A stretch of 13,318 bases of DNA from Nonlabens sp. (GTDB taxonomy: Bacteria > Bacteroidota > Bacteroidia > Flavobacteriales > Flavobacteriaceae): NCBI GenBank assembly GCA_023301395.1, contig JALZUY010000167.1:1-13318 (forward strand), given 5' to 3'. How positions within the stretch are numbered: position 1 is the first letter of the stretch; each line of letters starts with the position of its first letter. A program made the position numbers and the translations under genes. The notes below the pieces were generated by a model that had not been told where the DNA came from, did not search any database, and worked only from the letters and a program-made list of their open reading frames with translations. This document shows positions 1 through 8,143 of this stretch, in pieces.

Positions 1-185
1 AGTATATCCTATAATTGTAAACCATAAATCTTCATTTTTTTTCAGACCTTAGTAATTAGACTAGTTCTTGCTTTAGAGCCTAGTTATTTTAAGTGTTTGA
101 TTATTAGGTTGCATTGTAGTAACTCTGCTTCCGCGAAAGCATTTTAACAAATTCATCAAGTATAAAATATAAAAATGATTTGTAA
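1..185. other. Gene-free left edge of the contig
   Basis: No open reading frame here looks like a real protein. A short - strand frame running through it into position 261 overlaps the decayed + strand T9SS fragment and has no family-like motif, so I treat it as chance. The only structured element is a degenerate copy of the GCTTTCGCGAAAGC palindrome at 127-140. The stretch may be the further eroded upstream part of the pseudogene that becomes recognisable at about 186, but I cannot align it to anything. Confidence 0.5.
127..140. repeat. Degenerate copy of the GCTTTCGCGAAAGC palindrome
   Basis: The sequence GCTTCCGCGAAAGC differs from the other three copies at one base (C for T at the fifth position), which breaks one pair of the dyad. 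It lies in non-coding, probably decayed DNA, where loss of the exact motif would be expected if its maintenance needs selection or copying. Confidence 0.8.
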
Positions 186-820
186 AAAGAGCCTCGTGAT
201 GACTTCGTAAACCTTTATTTATATGAAATAGGAGATTTATATGAGAGTGTTTTTTTAACAAATAGACTTGGACAGCTAGCTATAGAGAATCGTGATTTAC
301 CTATTGATGGTACTGTTTTTACCTTTATAATCTAAGTGATTTGAAACTGGAAATTATGGTTTCAGTTTGAATATGTGAGGTGTTAATTACTTAAATGTTG
401 TATTGTATGACACTTTTACTAAACTGTTCCGTGCTTTAACAAATAATCCTAACACGGTTTTCATTGTATCTTTTGATACTGCAAATCCAACTAATGTAGC
501 ACTAGATCGTTTTCTAATCCTAATTTCTAAGGGAACCTTATCTGGGAATTATTCCGCTTTCGCGAAAGCGATATCAACCTAACCCAGTCGAAAAAAGAAA
601 GGTAAAAATAATTGGACTAAATCAAAACATTGTTACTGAAATTCTTTTACATAGCTTTTCTAAGCAAGTGCTTTTAAGTAAAACTGTAGAACCGCAAAAT
701 GGTCTAGTAGTACTAAGCGATTTGGAAAACTTAAATTTGGGCGTATATTTGTTATCAATAGCACAAAATAATCCTAGATTAGTTAAACAACTAATTTATC
801 GATTTAGATTTAAAATATAA
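186..820 (+). pseudogene. Decayed C-terminal fragment of a secreted T9SS type A sorting-domain protein
   Basis: Reading in shifting frames recovers one continuous protein tail. Bases 186-326 are open and encode a stretch including GDLYESVF, RLGQLAIENRD and PIDGTVFTF. A shift near 327 and another near 341 lead to ETGNYGFSLNM, an in-frame TGA at 376-378, then GVNYLNVVLYDTFTK, SFDTANPTNVALDRF and a linker ending SAFAKAIST before TAA at 580. A last shift near 575 opens the frame that reads PNPVE, GLNQNIVTEIL, LSKTV, LSDL, GVYLLSIAQNN and VKQLIYR before TAA at 818-820. PNP, GVYLL and VKxLI are hallmarks of the T9SS (Por) C-terminal sorting domain, which directs cargo through the outer membrane and is then removed. 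The upstream part resembles the beta-sandwich region that often precedes it. No start or signal peptide is visible, so it is a 5'-truncated, multiply broken relic. The original function is unknown. Confidence 0.75.
555..570. repeat. Palindromic repeat, perfect copy, in the linker of the T9SS pseudogene
   Basis: This is a perfect 16-base palindrome (CGCTTTCGCGAAAGCG) containing the 14-base core at 556-569. It lies immediately before the PNP motif that opens the sorting domain, in the linker between the last beta-sandwich part and the tail. In the upstream reading frame it encodes AFAKA; in the sorting-domain frame it encodes LSRKR. The core has no stop codon in any frame. Confidence 0.9.
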
Positions 821-835
821 TTATAATTATAATTT

Positions 836-865
836 AAAAAGGGTAATGGTATCATTACCCTTTTT
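836..865 (+). terminator. Strong intrinsic terminator-like hairpin before the capsule genes
   Basis: The stem GGGTAATG (841-848) pairs with CATTACCC (853-860) around a GTAT loop, is extended by A5/T5 pairs, and is followed by a T run (861-866). It ends 21 bases before the ATG of the dehydratase gene. It could simply end transcription of the decayed upstream gene. It could also act as an attenuator for the capsule operon, because no promoter fits in the short gap after it. Confidence 0.8.
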
Positions 866-886
866 TCACCTAAATAATGTAAATAA

Positions 887-2845
887 ATGACTTGGGATTA
901 CTTTAAGAAAAGGTTATCGCACATATTACTCAATGGAGATAATGATCTTAAGTTTAAGAGTATTTCTTATCTTCCTAGGTGGGCTGTAGTTATAATTGAT
1001 TCTTTTTTAGTAATTCTTTCATTTGCAATAAGTTATTTGTTAGTAAATAACTTATCAGTTTCCTTTTATCCTTCATTGACTATAATGCAACAAGGCCTTG
1101 TAGTTTGCTTAGTTCAATTTTCTTATTTTTTTGTTTTTAGTACTTATGCAGGTTTAATAAGACATAGTACAACTGTAGATATTCTTAAGATAGCATTAGC
1201 TGCATTATCAGCTTTGATATCACTAATTGTAATTAGCTATTTTTATAATATTCTATTTAGTGACAAACTATTCTTAGTGCCGTTTTTAGCCATTTTTGCA
1301 ACTATCACATTTGGACTCATGTTGTTATTTAGAGTTGTAGTTAAATCGGTATATCAGCTTTTTATTAATTTAAATACCTCTGAGAAAAAACGTGTGTTAT
1401 TACTAGGAGTTAACGATGAGACGATATCAGTTGCCGAGGCTATGACTATTTCTAGAAATCAGGATTTTGATTTAGCTGGATTTGTTTCTTTTACTAAAGC
1501 ACATTCTAAGATTAAAATTTTAGGAAAACCTATTTTTAAATTTAATAGTGATTTATATAACAAGCTTAAACCATATGATATCGATGGCGTTGTAATTGTT
1601 GGAGATACTATTTCTAATAAGGATAAAAACAATATTGTTGATGAATGCCTTAACTATGGTATTCAAATTTTTAATGCGCCTGTAATTAAAGAATGGAAAG
1701 ACTCTGACAATATTCATGGTAATATCAAAGAAATTCAAATAGAAGATTTGTTGGAACGCAATCCAATAGTTTTAGATGATTCTTTAATTGACAAATATTT
1801 AAATAATCGGATAATATTAGTTACTGGTGGTGCTGGTTCTATAGGTAGTGAAATAGTAAGACAAGTATCTTGCTATAATCCTAAAAAACTTATAGTATTA
1901 GATCAAGCCGAATCACCACTACATGAGTTGGAGTTGGAACTAAGATCAAAATTTGCAAATATTGATTTTGATTTTGTCTTAGCTGACGTAGGTAATCTTA
2001 AACGTTTAACTAATCTTTTTACAAAAGAAAAAATATCAGTAATCTTTCATGCTGCTGCCTATAAGCACGTTCCTTTGATTGAGAATAATCCATCAGAAGC
2101 TGTTTACGTTAATATTATCGGAACTATAAATTTAGCTAATCTTAGTACTGAATTTGATATAGAAAGATTTGTAATGGTATCAACAGATAAAGCTGTAAAT
2201 CCGACTAATGTAATGGGAGCTTCCAAAAGAGCTGCTGAAATTTATGTTCAATCTTTACAAGCCAAAGAAAGTAATAATACATGTTTTATAACCACTAGAT
2301 TTGGTAATGTTTTAGGGTCAAATGGCTCTGTAATACCGCACTTCAAAAAACAAATTATTTCTGGTGGTCCTGTAACCGTGACGCATCAAGACATTATACG
2401 TTATTTCATGACTATTCCCGAAGCTTGTCAACTTGTTTTACAAGCTGGAACAATGGGACAAGGAGGTGAAGTTTTTGTTTTTGATATGGGAAAACCTGTC
2501 AAAATTATGGATCTAGCAGAAAAAATGATCAAGCTTTCTGGTTTTATTCCTTACGATCAAATAGATATAAAAGTAATCGGTTTAAGACCTGGAGAGAAAT
2601 TATTTGAAGAGTTATTAAACGATTCTTCTAAAACCCTTCCAACTCATCATAAAAAAATCATGATTGCTAAGGATCAGGTAATGCCTTATAGTGATGTCAA
2701 CAATTTTATTATAGAGATAGCCGCTGCAGCTGAGCAACAAAATAATATAATGGTAGTAACACATTTAAAGAAATTAATTCCTGAATTTTTAAGTCAAAAT
2801 AGTGTGTATGAAGCATTAGATAAAGATGTAAAGGTGTCTAGTTAA
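887..2845 (+). CDS. capD: CapD/PglF-type nucleotide-sugar 4,6-dehydratase (polysaccharide biosynthesis)
   Basis: A 652-residue inner-membrane enzyme of the long FlaA1/WbpM/PglF/CapD class. Four predicted transmembrane helices (about residues 32-53, 66-88, 100-124, 128-152) are followed by a nucleotide-binding-like domain (about 165-290) and a cytoplasmic short-chain dehydrogenase domain. The second Rossmann domain has the NAD(P) motif GGAGSIG at 314-320, then HAAAYKHVPL at 388-397, STDKA at 432-436 and MGASK at 443-447. The family's usual YxxxK is replaced by MxxxK (M443, K447), typical of membrane-bound UDP-N-acetylglucosamine 4,6-dehydratases. The expected reaction is formation of a 4-keto-6-deoxy sugar nucleotide that starts a capsule or O-antigen repeat; the exact substrate cannot be read here. 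The ATG at 887 gives the full family length and has no Shine-Dalgarno sequence, as usual in this phylum. It is the first gene of a + strand trio, 17 bases before the export lipoprotein. Confidence 0.93.
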   Translation: MTWDYFKKRLSHILLNGDNDLKFKSISYLPRWAVVIIDSFLVILSFAISYLLVNNLSVSFYPSLTIMQQGLVVCLVQFSYFFVFSTYAGLIRHSTTVDILKIALAALSALISLIVISYFYNILFSDKLFLVPFLAIFATITFGLMLLFRVVVKSVYQLFINLNTSEKKRVLLLGVNDETISVAEAMTISRNQDFDLAGFVSFTKAHSKIKILGKPIFKFNSDLYNKLKPYDIDGVVIVGDTISNKDKNNIVDECLNYGIQIFNAPVIKEWKDSDNIHGNIKEIQIEDLLERNPIVLDDSLIDKYLNNRIILVTGGAGSIGSEIVRQVSCYNPKKLIVLDQAESPLHELELELRSKFANIDFDFVLADVGNLKRLTNLFTKEKISVIFHAAAYKHVPLIENNPSEAVYVNIIGTINLANLSTEFDIERFVMVSTDKAVNPTNVMGASKRAAEIYVQSLQAKESNNTCFITTRFGNVLGSNGSVIPHFKKQIISGGPVTVTHQDIIRYFMTIPEACQLVLQAGTMGQGGEVFVFDMGKPVKIMDLAEKMIKLSGFIPYDQIDIKVIGLRPGEKLFEELLNDSSKTLPTHHKKIMIAKDQVMPYSDVNNFIIEIAAAAEQQNNIMVVTHLKKLIPEFLSQNSVYEALDKDVKVSS

Positions 2846-2862
2846 TATACTATATTTGCAAA

Positions 2863-3654
2863 ATGAAAAAAACTAAATTTTTAAGTGCTCTAACACTATT
2901 AATTATTGTGCTTATCTCAGTAACCTCTTGTGTTTCTAAGAAGGATATTATTTATATGCAGGACATTGATAATTCATTGTCTGATTCTAATCAAGCTATT
3001 TATAATACTAAGATTTCTAATGATGATATCTTGCGAATTATAATTCTTAGTGAGAATATGGAAAGTGTTCAACCTTTCAATAAGGTTGTAAATCCTGTAG
3101 CTTCTGGAGGACTTGCGATTCGTTCTCAAGAAATGCTTCAAAGTTATTTAGTGGATGAACAAGGTAATATAAACTACCCATTGATAGGTTCAATTAAAGT
3201 AAGTGGACTCACTCGATCGCAGTTAGAGAAGAATTTGCAAAAAAAATTACTCAAATATGTAAAAGATGCTACGGTTGATGTGCGTATTCTTAACTTTAAA
3301 ATAACAGTCTTAGGTGAGGTTAATAGGCCAGGTACTTTTAGTGTTTCTGATAGTCGTATCACATTATTACAAGCAATAGGACTGGCAGGTGATCTAAGTG
3401 TATATGGTAAGAGATCTAACATAATTGTACTAAGAGATGATAATGGTATTCAAAAATCAGCAAGAGTAGATATCACTACGTCAGATTTTATATATTCTCC
3501 CTATTATTACTTAAATCAAAATGATACTGTTATAGTTGAACCTAATGGAGCCCAGGTACAAGCTTCAGGTTTTAACAGAAACATTTCTGTATATGTTTCC
3601 ATAGCTTCACTCTTACTAACTACGATTGTAGTTTTATCAAATTTGAATAAATAA
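2863..3654 (+). CDS. wza: Wza-like polysaccharide export outer membrane lipoprotein
   Basis: A 263-residue lipoprotein of the polysaccharide biosynthesis/export family. A lipoprotein signal peptide (residues 1-22) ends in the lipobox before C23. The poly-export domain covers about 45-145, with the typical NDDILRI and DEQGNINYPLIG segments, and a SLBB-type beta-grasp domain follows with GEVNRPGTF at 151-159. A predicted hydrophobic helix at about 241-259 closes the protein, where Wza proteins cross the outer membrane. Such proteins form an oligomeric channel that passes polysaccharide out of the periplasm in partnership with a Wzc-like inner-membrane protein. Here the partner is the next gene, only 3 bases downstream, so co-transcription is very likely. 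The protein is shorter than E. coli Wza, as is common in Bacteroidota, with one SLBB domain visible. Confidence 0.93.
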   Translation: MKKTKFLSALTLLIIVLISVTSCVSKKDIIYMQDIDNSLSDSNQAIYNTKISNDDILRIIILSENMESVQPFNKVVNPVASGGLAIRSQEMLQSYLVDEQGNINYPLIGSIKVSGLTRSQLEKNLQKKLLKYVKDATVDVRILNFKITVLGEVNRPGTFSVSDSRITLLQAIGLAGDLSVYGKRSNIIVLRDDNGIQKSARVDITTSDFIYSPYYYLNQNDTVIVEPNGAQVQASGFNRNISVYVSIASLLLTTIVVLSNLNK

Positions 3655-3657
3655 TTC

Positions 3658-6042
3658 ATGAATAAAGATAATTCAAAGTCTAATGAAGAATCTCTAAGAG
3701 ATCAATTACAACCTTTTATAAAAGCTTGGCCATGGATTCTTTTATCAGTTTTTATATGTTTTGCAGGCGCTTTAATCTATTTGCGTTATGCAACAAAAAG
3801 TTATCAAGCAACAGCGTCTATCATTATTAAAGACACACAATTTGGTGGTGGCCTTTCTGAAACAGGTGTTCTAGGTGATATAGGATTGTTCGGGAGTAAT
3901 TTTAATAGTGTAGAAAATGAAATTGAAATACTAAAGTCAAAACGATTATTATCTAATGTTATAGATCATTATAATCTTACAACGTCATATTTTAAGAAAG
4001 GTAACATTAAAGAAAGCGATATTTATACCAATCGTTTTTTCAATGCAACTCAATTAATAAGCGATTGTTTGTTGTGTGATAATCAAGAGGTTACTTTTTT
4101 TGTAAAAGAAGTTAATGATTCATTATTTGGATTTAGAAATAATGAAAATTCAAATTGGATAAATAAGGAATATGGGCAAATAATATCGATAGAGAATAAG
4201 TCTTTTGTTTTTTCACCTAAGGAATACAATAAAGATTCTTTAGTAGATATATCTGAAGATGAATCTAGTATTAAGGTAGTTGTGCGTCCTAAACAATTGG
4301 CTATTCAGGACTTTCATTCTAGGCTTAATATAAATAATTCTGGAAAAAGAGGAAGTGTAGTTAATTTATCGATTACTGATGTTAATGGCGAGAGAGCAGA
4401 AGATGTTCTTAATCAATTGATTAATGAATATAATAAGGACGCTATAAATGATAAAAATATTGTTGCCTTAAATACAGCTGAATTTATAGAGGAACGACTT
4501 AACGCTATCACAAAAGATTTGGATAGTGTGGAGTCAGGTATTGAATCTTTTAAAACTCAAAGAAGGATTACTGATATAACTGCAGAAACGTCTATAGATT
4601 TACAAAAAGCGAATGAAATTGAATCTGAATTACTAAAAATAGAGACTCAGCTCTCTATTGGTATATCATTGAAAAATTATATGATTCGTGATATTGAAAA
4701 AAGTGTCACGACCTCGGGATTAGGTTTAAATGATTCTCAACTCAATTTATTGATAGGAAAGTATAATGAAATTCTAACTGCGTATCAACGTATAGGGCAA
4801 ACATCTACTAAGGAAAGCCCTGTTATGATTAGGATGGCTTCGGAACTTAGTTCTGTAAAGAGAAATATATTTATAAGTTTAGACAATTATATTAATAATT
4901 TAAATGTCGAGAAAAATAATCTTGTTCAAAAAGCTAATGAATTAAGTGGTACTATTTCACAAGTCCCTTTAAATGAGAAAACTACAAGAAGTGTTGAACG
5001 TAATAGGGAAATTGTTGAGACCATTTATTTATTATTAAGAGAGAAGCAAGAAACTACAGCTATTTCTTTGGCAGTTACTGCACCTAAGGCAAAAATTGTA
5101 GACTCTGGTTATGCCTCTAATACACCAGTTTCTCCCAAGCCAAATATCATTTATTTAGCAGCAATTCTTATAGGTATGGTTATTCCACTAGGTCTGGTTT
5201 ATTTGAAACAATTGTTTTATAATAAAATAGAATCAAGAAAAGATTTAGAACGCAATCTATCTTCTGTCTCTATATTAGGAGAGGTTCCCAAACTAGAAAG
5301 TGATGTTAAAGATAGAATTGTGCCTAATGATAGAAGTGTATTATCAGAATCATTTAGAATTATTAGAACAAACTTACAGTATAAGCTTAGCACACTAGAT
5401 CAGAGTAAGACTCCTGTTGTATTGGTGACTTCAACTGTAAAAGGAGAAGGGAAAACGACTACGGCTTTTAACCTAGCTAGTACATTTGCTTACAGTGGTA
5501 AAAAGGTTTTACTTATAGGTGGTGATATTAGGAATCCTCAATTACATAGGTTTTTTGAGAAGAAATTAAAACATAAGAAAGGTTTAACTGAATATTTAGT
5601 TAGTCCAGATTTAACTTTACCTGAGCTCATTTTCCCTGTAGAGGATAATGAAAACCTTTCATTATTACTTTCTGGTGCTATTCCTCCTAATCCAGCTGAA
5701 TTACTTATGCAAAATAAGGTGAATCAACTTTTTGAAGAATCTCGAGAACAATATGATTTAGTTATTATTGATACGGCTCCTACAATAGTTGTAACAGACA
5801 CTTTCTTAATTAATAAATTTGCTGATGTTATTGTGTATGTCTCAAGAGCAAATTACACAGACAAGAGTCTCCTTGAGTATATCTCTGATACCATAAATTC
5901 TGGAAAACTATCAAATGTCGCTATGGTAATTAATAGTGTTAAACTTGCTAATTTTGGGTATGGTAATAAATACGGATATTCTTATTCTGCAGACAAGAAA
6001 TCGTTCTTGGATAAATTGAAAGCAATACTAGGATTGAGCTAG
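3658..6042 (+). CDS. wzc: Wzc-like polysaccharide co-polymerase and tyrosine autokinase
   Basis: A 794-residue bacterial tyrosine kinase fused to a chain-length determinant. The first membrane helix (about residues 24-42) leads into a Wzz domain and a long periplasmic region with helical, probably coiled-coil segments. The second helix (about 497-516) is preceded by a proline-rich PVSPKPN segment, typical of co-polymerases. The cytoplasmic kinase has a Walker A motif KGEGKTT with K599, a Walker A' region LLIGGDIRNP (618-627) and a Walker B motif VIIDTAP with D705. The tail carries four tyrosines (Y768, Y772, Y774, Y776), the expected autophosphorylation cluster. Such proteins control polymer length and open the Wza channel through cycles of phosphorylation. 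The Walker A' motif has glycine at 621 where the usual D-x-D form has its first aspartate; D623 and R625 remain. The likely antagonist phosphatase is encoded convergently, with stop codons overlapping. Confidence 0.94.
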   Translation: MNKDNSKSNEESLRDQLQPFIKAWPWILLSVFICFAGALIYLRYATKSYQATASIIIKDTQFGGGLSETGVLGDIGLFGSNFNSVENEIEILKSKRLLSNVIDHYNLTTSYFKKGNIKESDIYTNRFFNATQLISDCLLCDNQEVTFFVKEVNDSLFGFRNNENSNWINKEYGQIISIENKSFVFSPKEYNKDSLVDISEDESSIKVVVRPKQLAIQDFHSRLNINNSGKRGSVVNLSITDVNGERAEDVLNQLINEYNKDAINDKNIVALNTAEFIEERLNAITKDLDSVESGIESFKTQRRITDITAETSIDLQKANEIESELLKIETQLSIGISLKNYMIRDIEKSVTTSGLGLNDSQLNLLIGKYNEILTAYQRIGQTSTKESPVMIRMASELSSVKRNIFISLDNYINNLNVEKNNLVQKANELSGTISQVPLNEKTTRSVERNREIVETIYLLLREKQETTAISLAVTAPKAKIVDSGYASNTPVSPKPNIIYLAAILIGMVIPLGLVYLKQLFYNKIESRKDLERNLSSVSILGEVPKLESDVKDRIVPNDRSVLSESFRIIRTNLQYKLSTLDQSKTPVVLVTSTVKGEGKTTTAFNLASTFAYSGKKVLLIGGDIRNPQLHRFFEKKLKHKKGLTEYLVSPDLTLPELIFPVEDNENLSLLLSGAIPPNPAELLMQNKVNQLFEESREQYDLVIIDTAPTIVVTDTFLINKFADVIVYVSRANYTDKSLLEYISDTINSGKLSNVAMVINSVKLANFGYGNKYGYSYSADKKSFLDKLKAILGLS

Positions 6043-6758
6043 TTAAATATTGTTAGTGTATTTGAAATAACTGATTTCAATTGATCAGATACTTTTTTAG
6101 GTATTCTTATTTCTTTTAGTTTTCTTAAATGATCTGGCTTATGAGCATCGGTTGCTCCATAGTCATACATTGCGTTATCTAATAATAAGAAAGCTTTTTT
6201 CTGTGCATCTTTGCCATAATGTCCATCTAAGGATAAAAAATTTAATTGAAATTGAAAACCTCGATTTTTTAAATCTTCAAATTCTTCAAGTTCGTTTATA
6301 AATTTATAACGTTCAGGATGGGCTAGGATAGGAGTGATGTCTTTTTGTAACATATTAAATAAAGCCTCTTCTACATAATGAGGTTTTTGAAAATATGAGA
6401 ATTCAGTAAGAATAATACGTTCTTTAAGAAATAATATATTTTCTGATTCAATTAAATTTTCAAAATTACCATCCATCATATATTCTGAGGATGCTTTAAT
6501 TACAAAATCAGTTTCATTTTGTTTGAAATCGTTAAAGCATTTCTCGATCGTGATTACATCATTACCATAATAATCCTCCATGGTATGTGGAGTGGCGATG
6601 CAACTTTTGAAACCCAGTTCTTTATATAATCTAATCATCTCTATAGATGTTTCAAGGTCCGAGGAACCATCATCAATATCTGGTAATATATGATTGTGAA
6701 TATCTACTAATCCTTCTAAATGATCAGTTAAGAAAAATTTCTTTGAAAAGAATAACAT
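6039..6758 (-). CDS. cpsB: CpsB/YwqE-type PHP-domain protein-tyrosine phosphatase
   Basis: A 239-residue metal-dependent phosphatase of the polymerase-and-histidinol-phosphatase (PHP) fold. Metal-ligand motifs appear in family order: DIHNH (D19, H21, H23), ATPH (H58), SEYMMDG (E92), LAHPERY (H147) and TDAHKPDH (D204, H206). Members of this family remove phosphate from the tyrosine tail of Wzc-type kinases and so set the state of capsule export. Its presence beside a Wzc-like gene supports that role. It is cytoplasmic, without a signal peptide. It lies 5 bases downstream of the TPR gene on the same strand, so the two are probably one transcript. It meets the kinase gene tail to tail with both stop codons inside one CTAG, leaving no room for a terminator between them. 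Confidence 0.9.
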   Translation of the reverse strand: MLFFSKKFFLTDHLEGLVDIHNHILPDIDDGSSDLETSIEMIRLYKELGFKSCIATPHTMEDYYGNDVITIEKCFNDFKQNETDFVIKASSEYMMDGNFENLIESENILFLKERIILTEFSYFQKPHYVEEALFNMLQKDITPILAHPERYKFINELEEFEDLKNRGFQFQLNFLSLDGHYGKDAQKKAFLLLDNAMYDYGATDAHKPDHLRKLKEIRIPKKVSDQLKSVISNTLTIFN

Positions 6759-6763
6759 GACTT

Positions 6764-8143
6764 TTAGGATATAATTGATTGAACATCATTTGATAAGAAA
6801 ATATCCTGATATAGTTCTTCTAGAATAATTATAAAATCTGGATCATTCTTGAACGCATTTTGTAGATGAAATTGTCCCTTAATACTATCTCCAGTTTTTA
6901 AAAACGCTCCGGCTAAACGATACTCTAACTCTGCATTCTCAGGATAGAAGTCCATACCTTCCTTTAGATTGGTTATAACTGATTCTAATTCCCCAAGCTG
7001 CAATAATATATCTGAACGTTGTAGCCATGTTTCGAGTTCATAGTTTCCTAATTCAATAGCGTTTTTATAGCCGTTTTCAGCCTCTTCAAAGAAATTTAAT
7101 CTCTTGTTAAGCTTTGCATATTTAATCCAGTATAACGCATTTTCACTATCGATTTCTGTAGCTTTTTCAATGTAGCTTAATGCTTTTTGATAATTAAGTT
7201 GTTTGAGGTAAAAGTCAACAATAGCAATCCATCCTTTGTCTAATAAAGGATCTTCTTTAACCGTATTCTTATAATATTTGATAGCCAGATCGTTTGCGCC
7301 TAATTTTTCATAGCATTTCCCTAATCTTAGGTATGCAAATGAAGTAGGGTCGTCTAATTCTAGTGTTATTTGATAATTTTCTATAGCTTCATTAAACTTA
7401 CCCAGTTTTTCCAGCACTTTCCCTTTTTCTAGATATGCGCCTACAAACAACTCGTCTGAGATGATCGCAAATTCAAAAGCAGCTAGGGCTTTATCATATA
7501 TCTTAAGGTCAAAATATTGTTTACCTACTTGGTGCCACGCAACCTCGCTATATGGATTTGTATTGAGATAATGATTAAGGAAGTCAATTGCTTTTTTGTT
7601 CTCTTTCAAGAAGTCAAAACAATAGATAATATTATATAAAGCAGAATAGTCTGTGTCATCTAATTCTAAACATTTTATAAAATTTGCTTTAGCATTTTGA
7701 TAGTCTTCGATGAATAGATATTCCATTCCCATGAGGTTATACACATCTGCTTGGTCCGGTGTGAGATCTAGGGCTTGTAATAAAAGGTCAACAGCTTTAA
7801 GGTGTTCATCTGTTTTTGAAAAGATATTAGCTTTCTGAATATATATTTCGGCATTATGAGGTTGTAGTTCATATAGATCATTTAGGATTTCATGAGCTCT
7901 TTCATAGTCATTGTCAAAAACAAAAACTTCGGCTTGTAATAATCTTACTTCTACTGATGCAGGATGCTGAGAAAGCCCTAATTGAATCGCCTTACGAGCC
8001 AGTGTCATCTTACCTTCTTCTAAATAATGTTCAATAATTTGTTCAAATTCTTCACTGTCAAAAAATCCTACTTCATTGGATTTAAGCATTGATTCAAACT
8101 TTTTAATGCTCATAGAGCCGTCGTTATTAAGTTCAAAATGCAT
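6764..8143 (-). CDS. Tetratricopeptide repeat (TPR) protein
   Basis: A 459-residue protein made almost wholly of helical TPR-type repeats of about 34 residues, from roughly residue 30 to 450. Repeat signatures include AEIYIQKANIFSK, ADVYNLMGMEYLF, AWHQVGKQYFDLKIYDKAL, AYLRLGKCYEKLGANDLAI and GWIAIVDFYLKQLNYQKAL. There is no signal peptide or membrane helix, so it is probably cytoplasmic and acts as a scaffold; the partner cannot be named from sequence. The start at 8143 gives a short acidic leader before the first repeat. The next gene, the PHP phosphatase, begins 5 bases after the stop, which suggests shared transcription and perhaps a link to capsule control. The 111 bases upstream (8144-8254) separate it from the aminotransferase and show no clear promoter or terminator. 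Confidence 0.88.
   Translation of the reverse strand: MHFELNNDGSMSIKKFESMLKSNEVGFFDSEEFEQIIEHYLEEGKMTLARKAIQLGLSQHPASVEVRLLQAEVFVFDNDYERAHEILNDLYELQPHNAEIYIQKANIFSKTDEHLKAVDLLLQALDLTPDQADVYNLMGMEYLFIEDYQNAKANFIKCLELDDTDYSALYNIIYCFDFLKENKKAIDFLNHYLNTNPYSEVAWHQVGKQYFDLKIYDKALAAFEFAIISDELFVGAYLEKGKVLEKLGKFNEAIENYQITLELDDPTSFAYLRLGKCYEKLGANDLAIKYYKNTVKEDPLLDKGWIAIVDFYLKQLNYQKALSYIEKATEIDSENALYWIKYAKLNKRLNFFEEAENGYKNAIELGNYELETWLQRSDILLQLGELESVITNLKEGMDFYPENAELEYRLAGAFLKTGDSIKGQFHLQNAFKNDPDFIIILEELYQDIFLSNDVQSIIS

Noticed and set aside
73..261. A 62-codon - strand open frame at the left edge
   Set aside because: It overlaps the recognisable T9SS relic on the other strand, has no family-like motif and runs through the degenerate palindrome; most likely chance.
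2851..2858. TATATTTG, a match to the TAnnTTTG promoter element before the Wza-like gene
   Set aside because: It ends only 4 bases before the ATG, which would make the transcript nearly leaderless, no -33 element is seen, and the gene sits in a tight operon.
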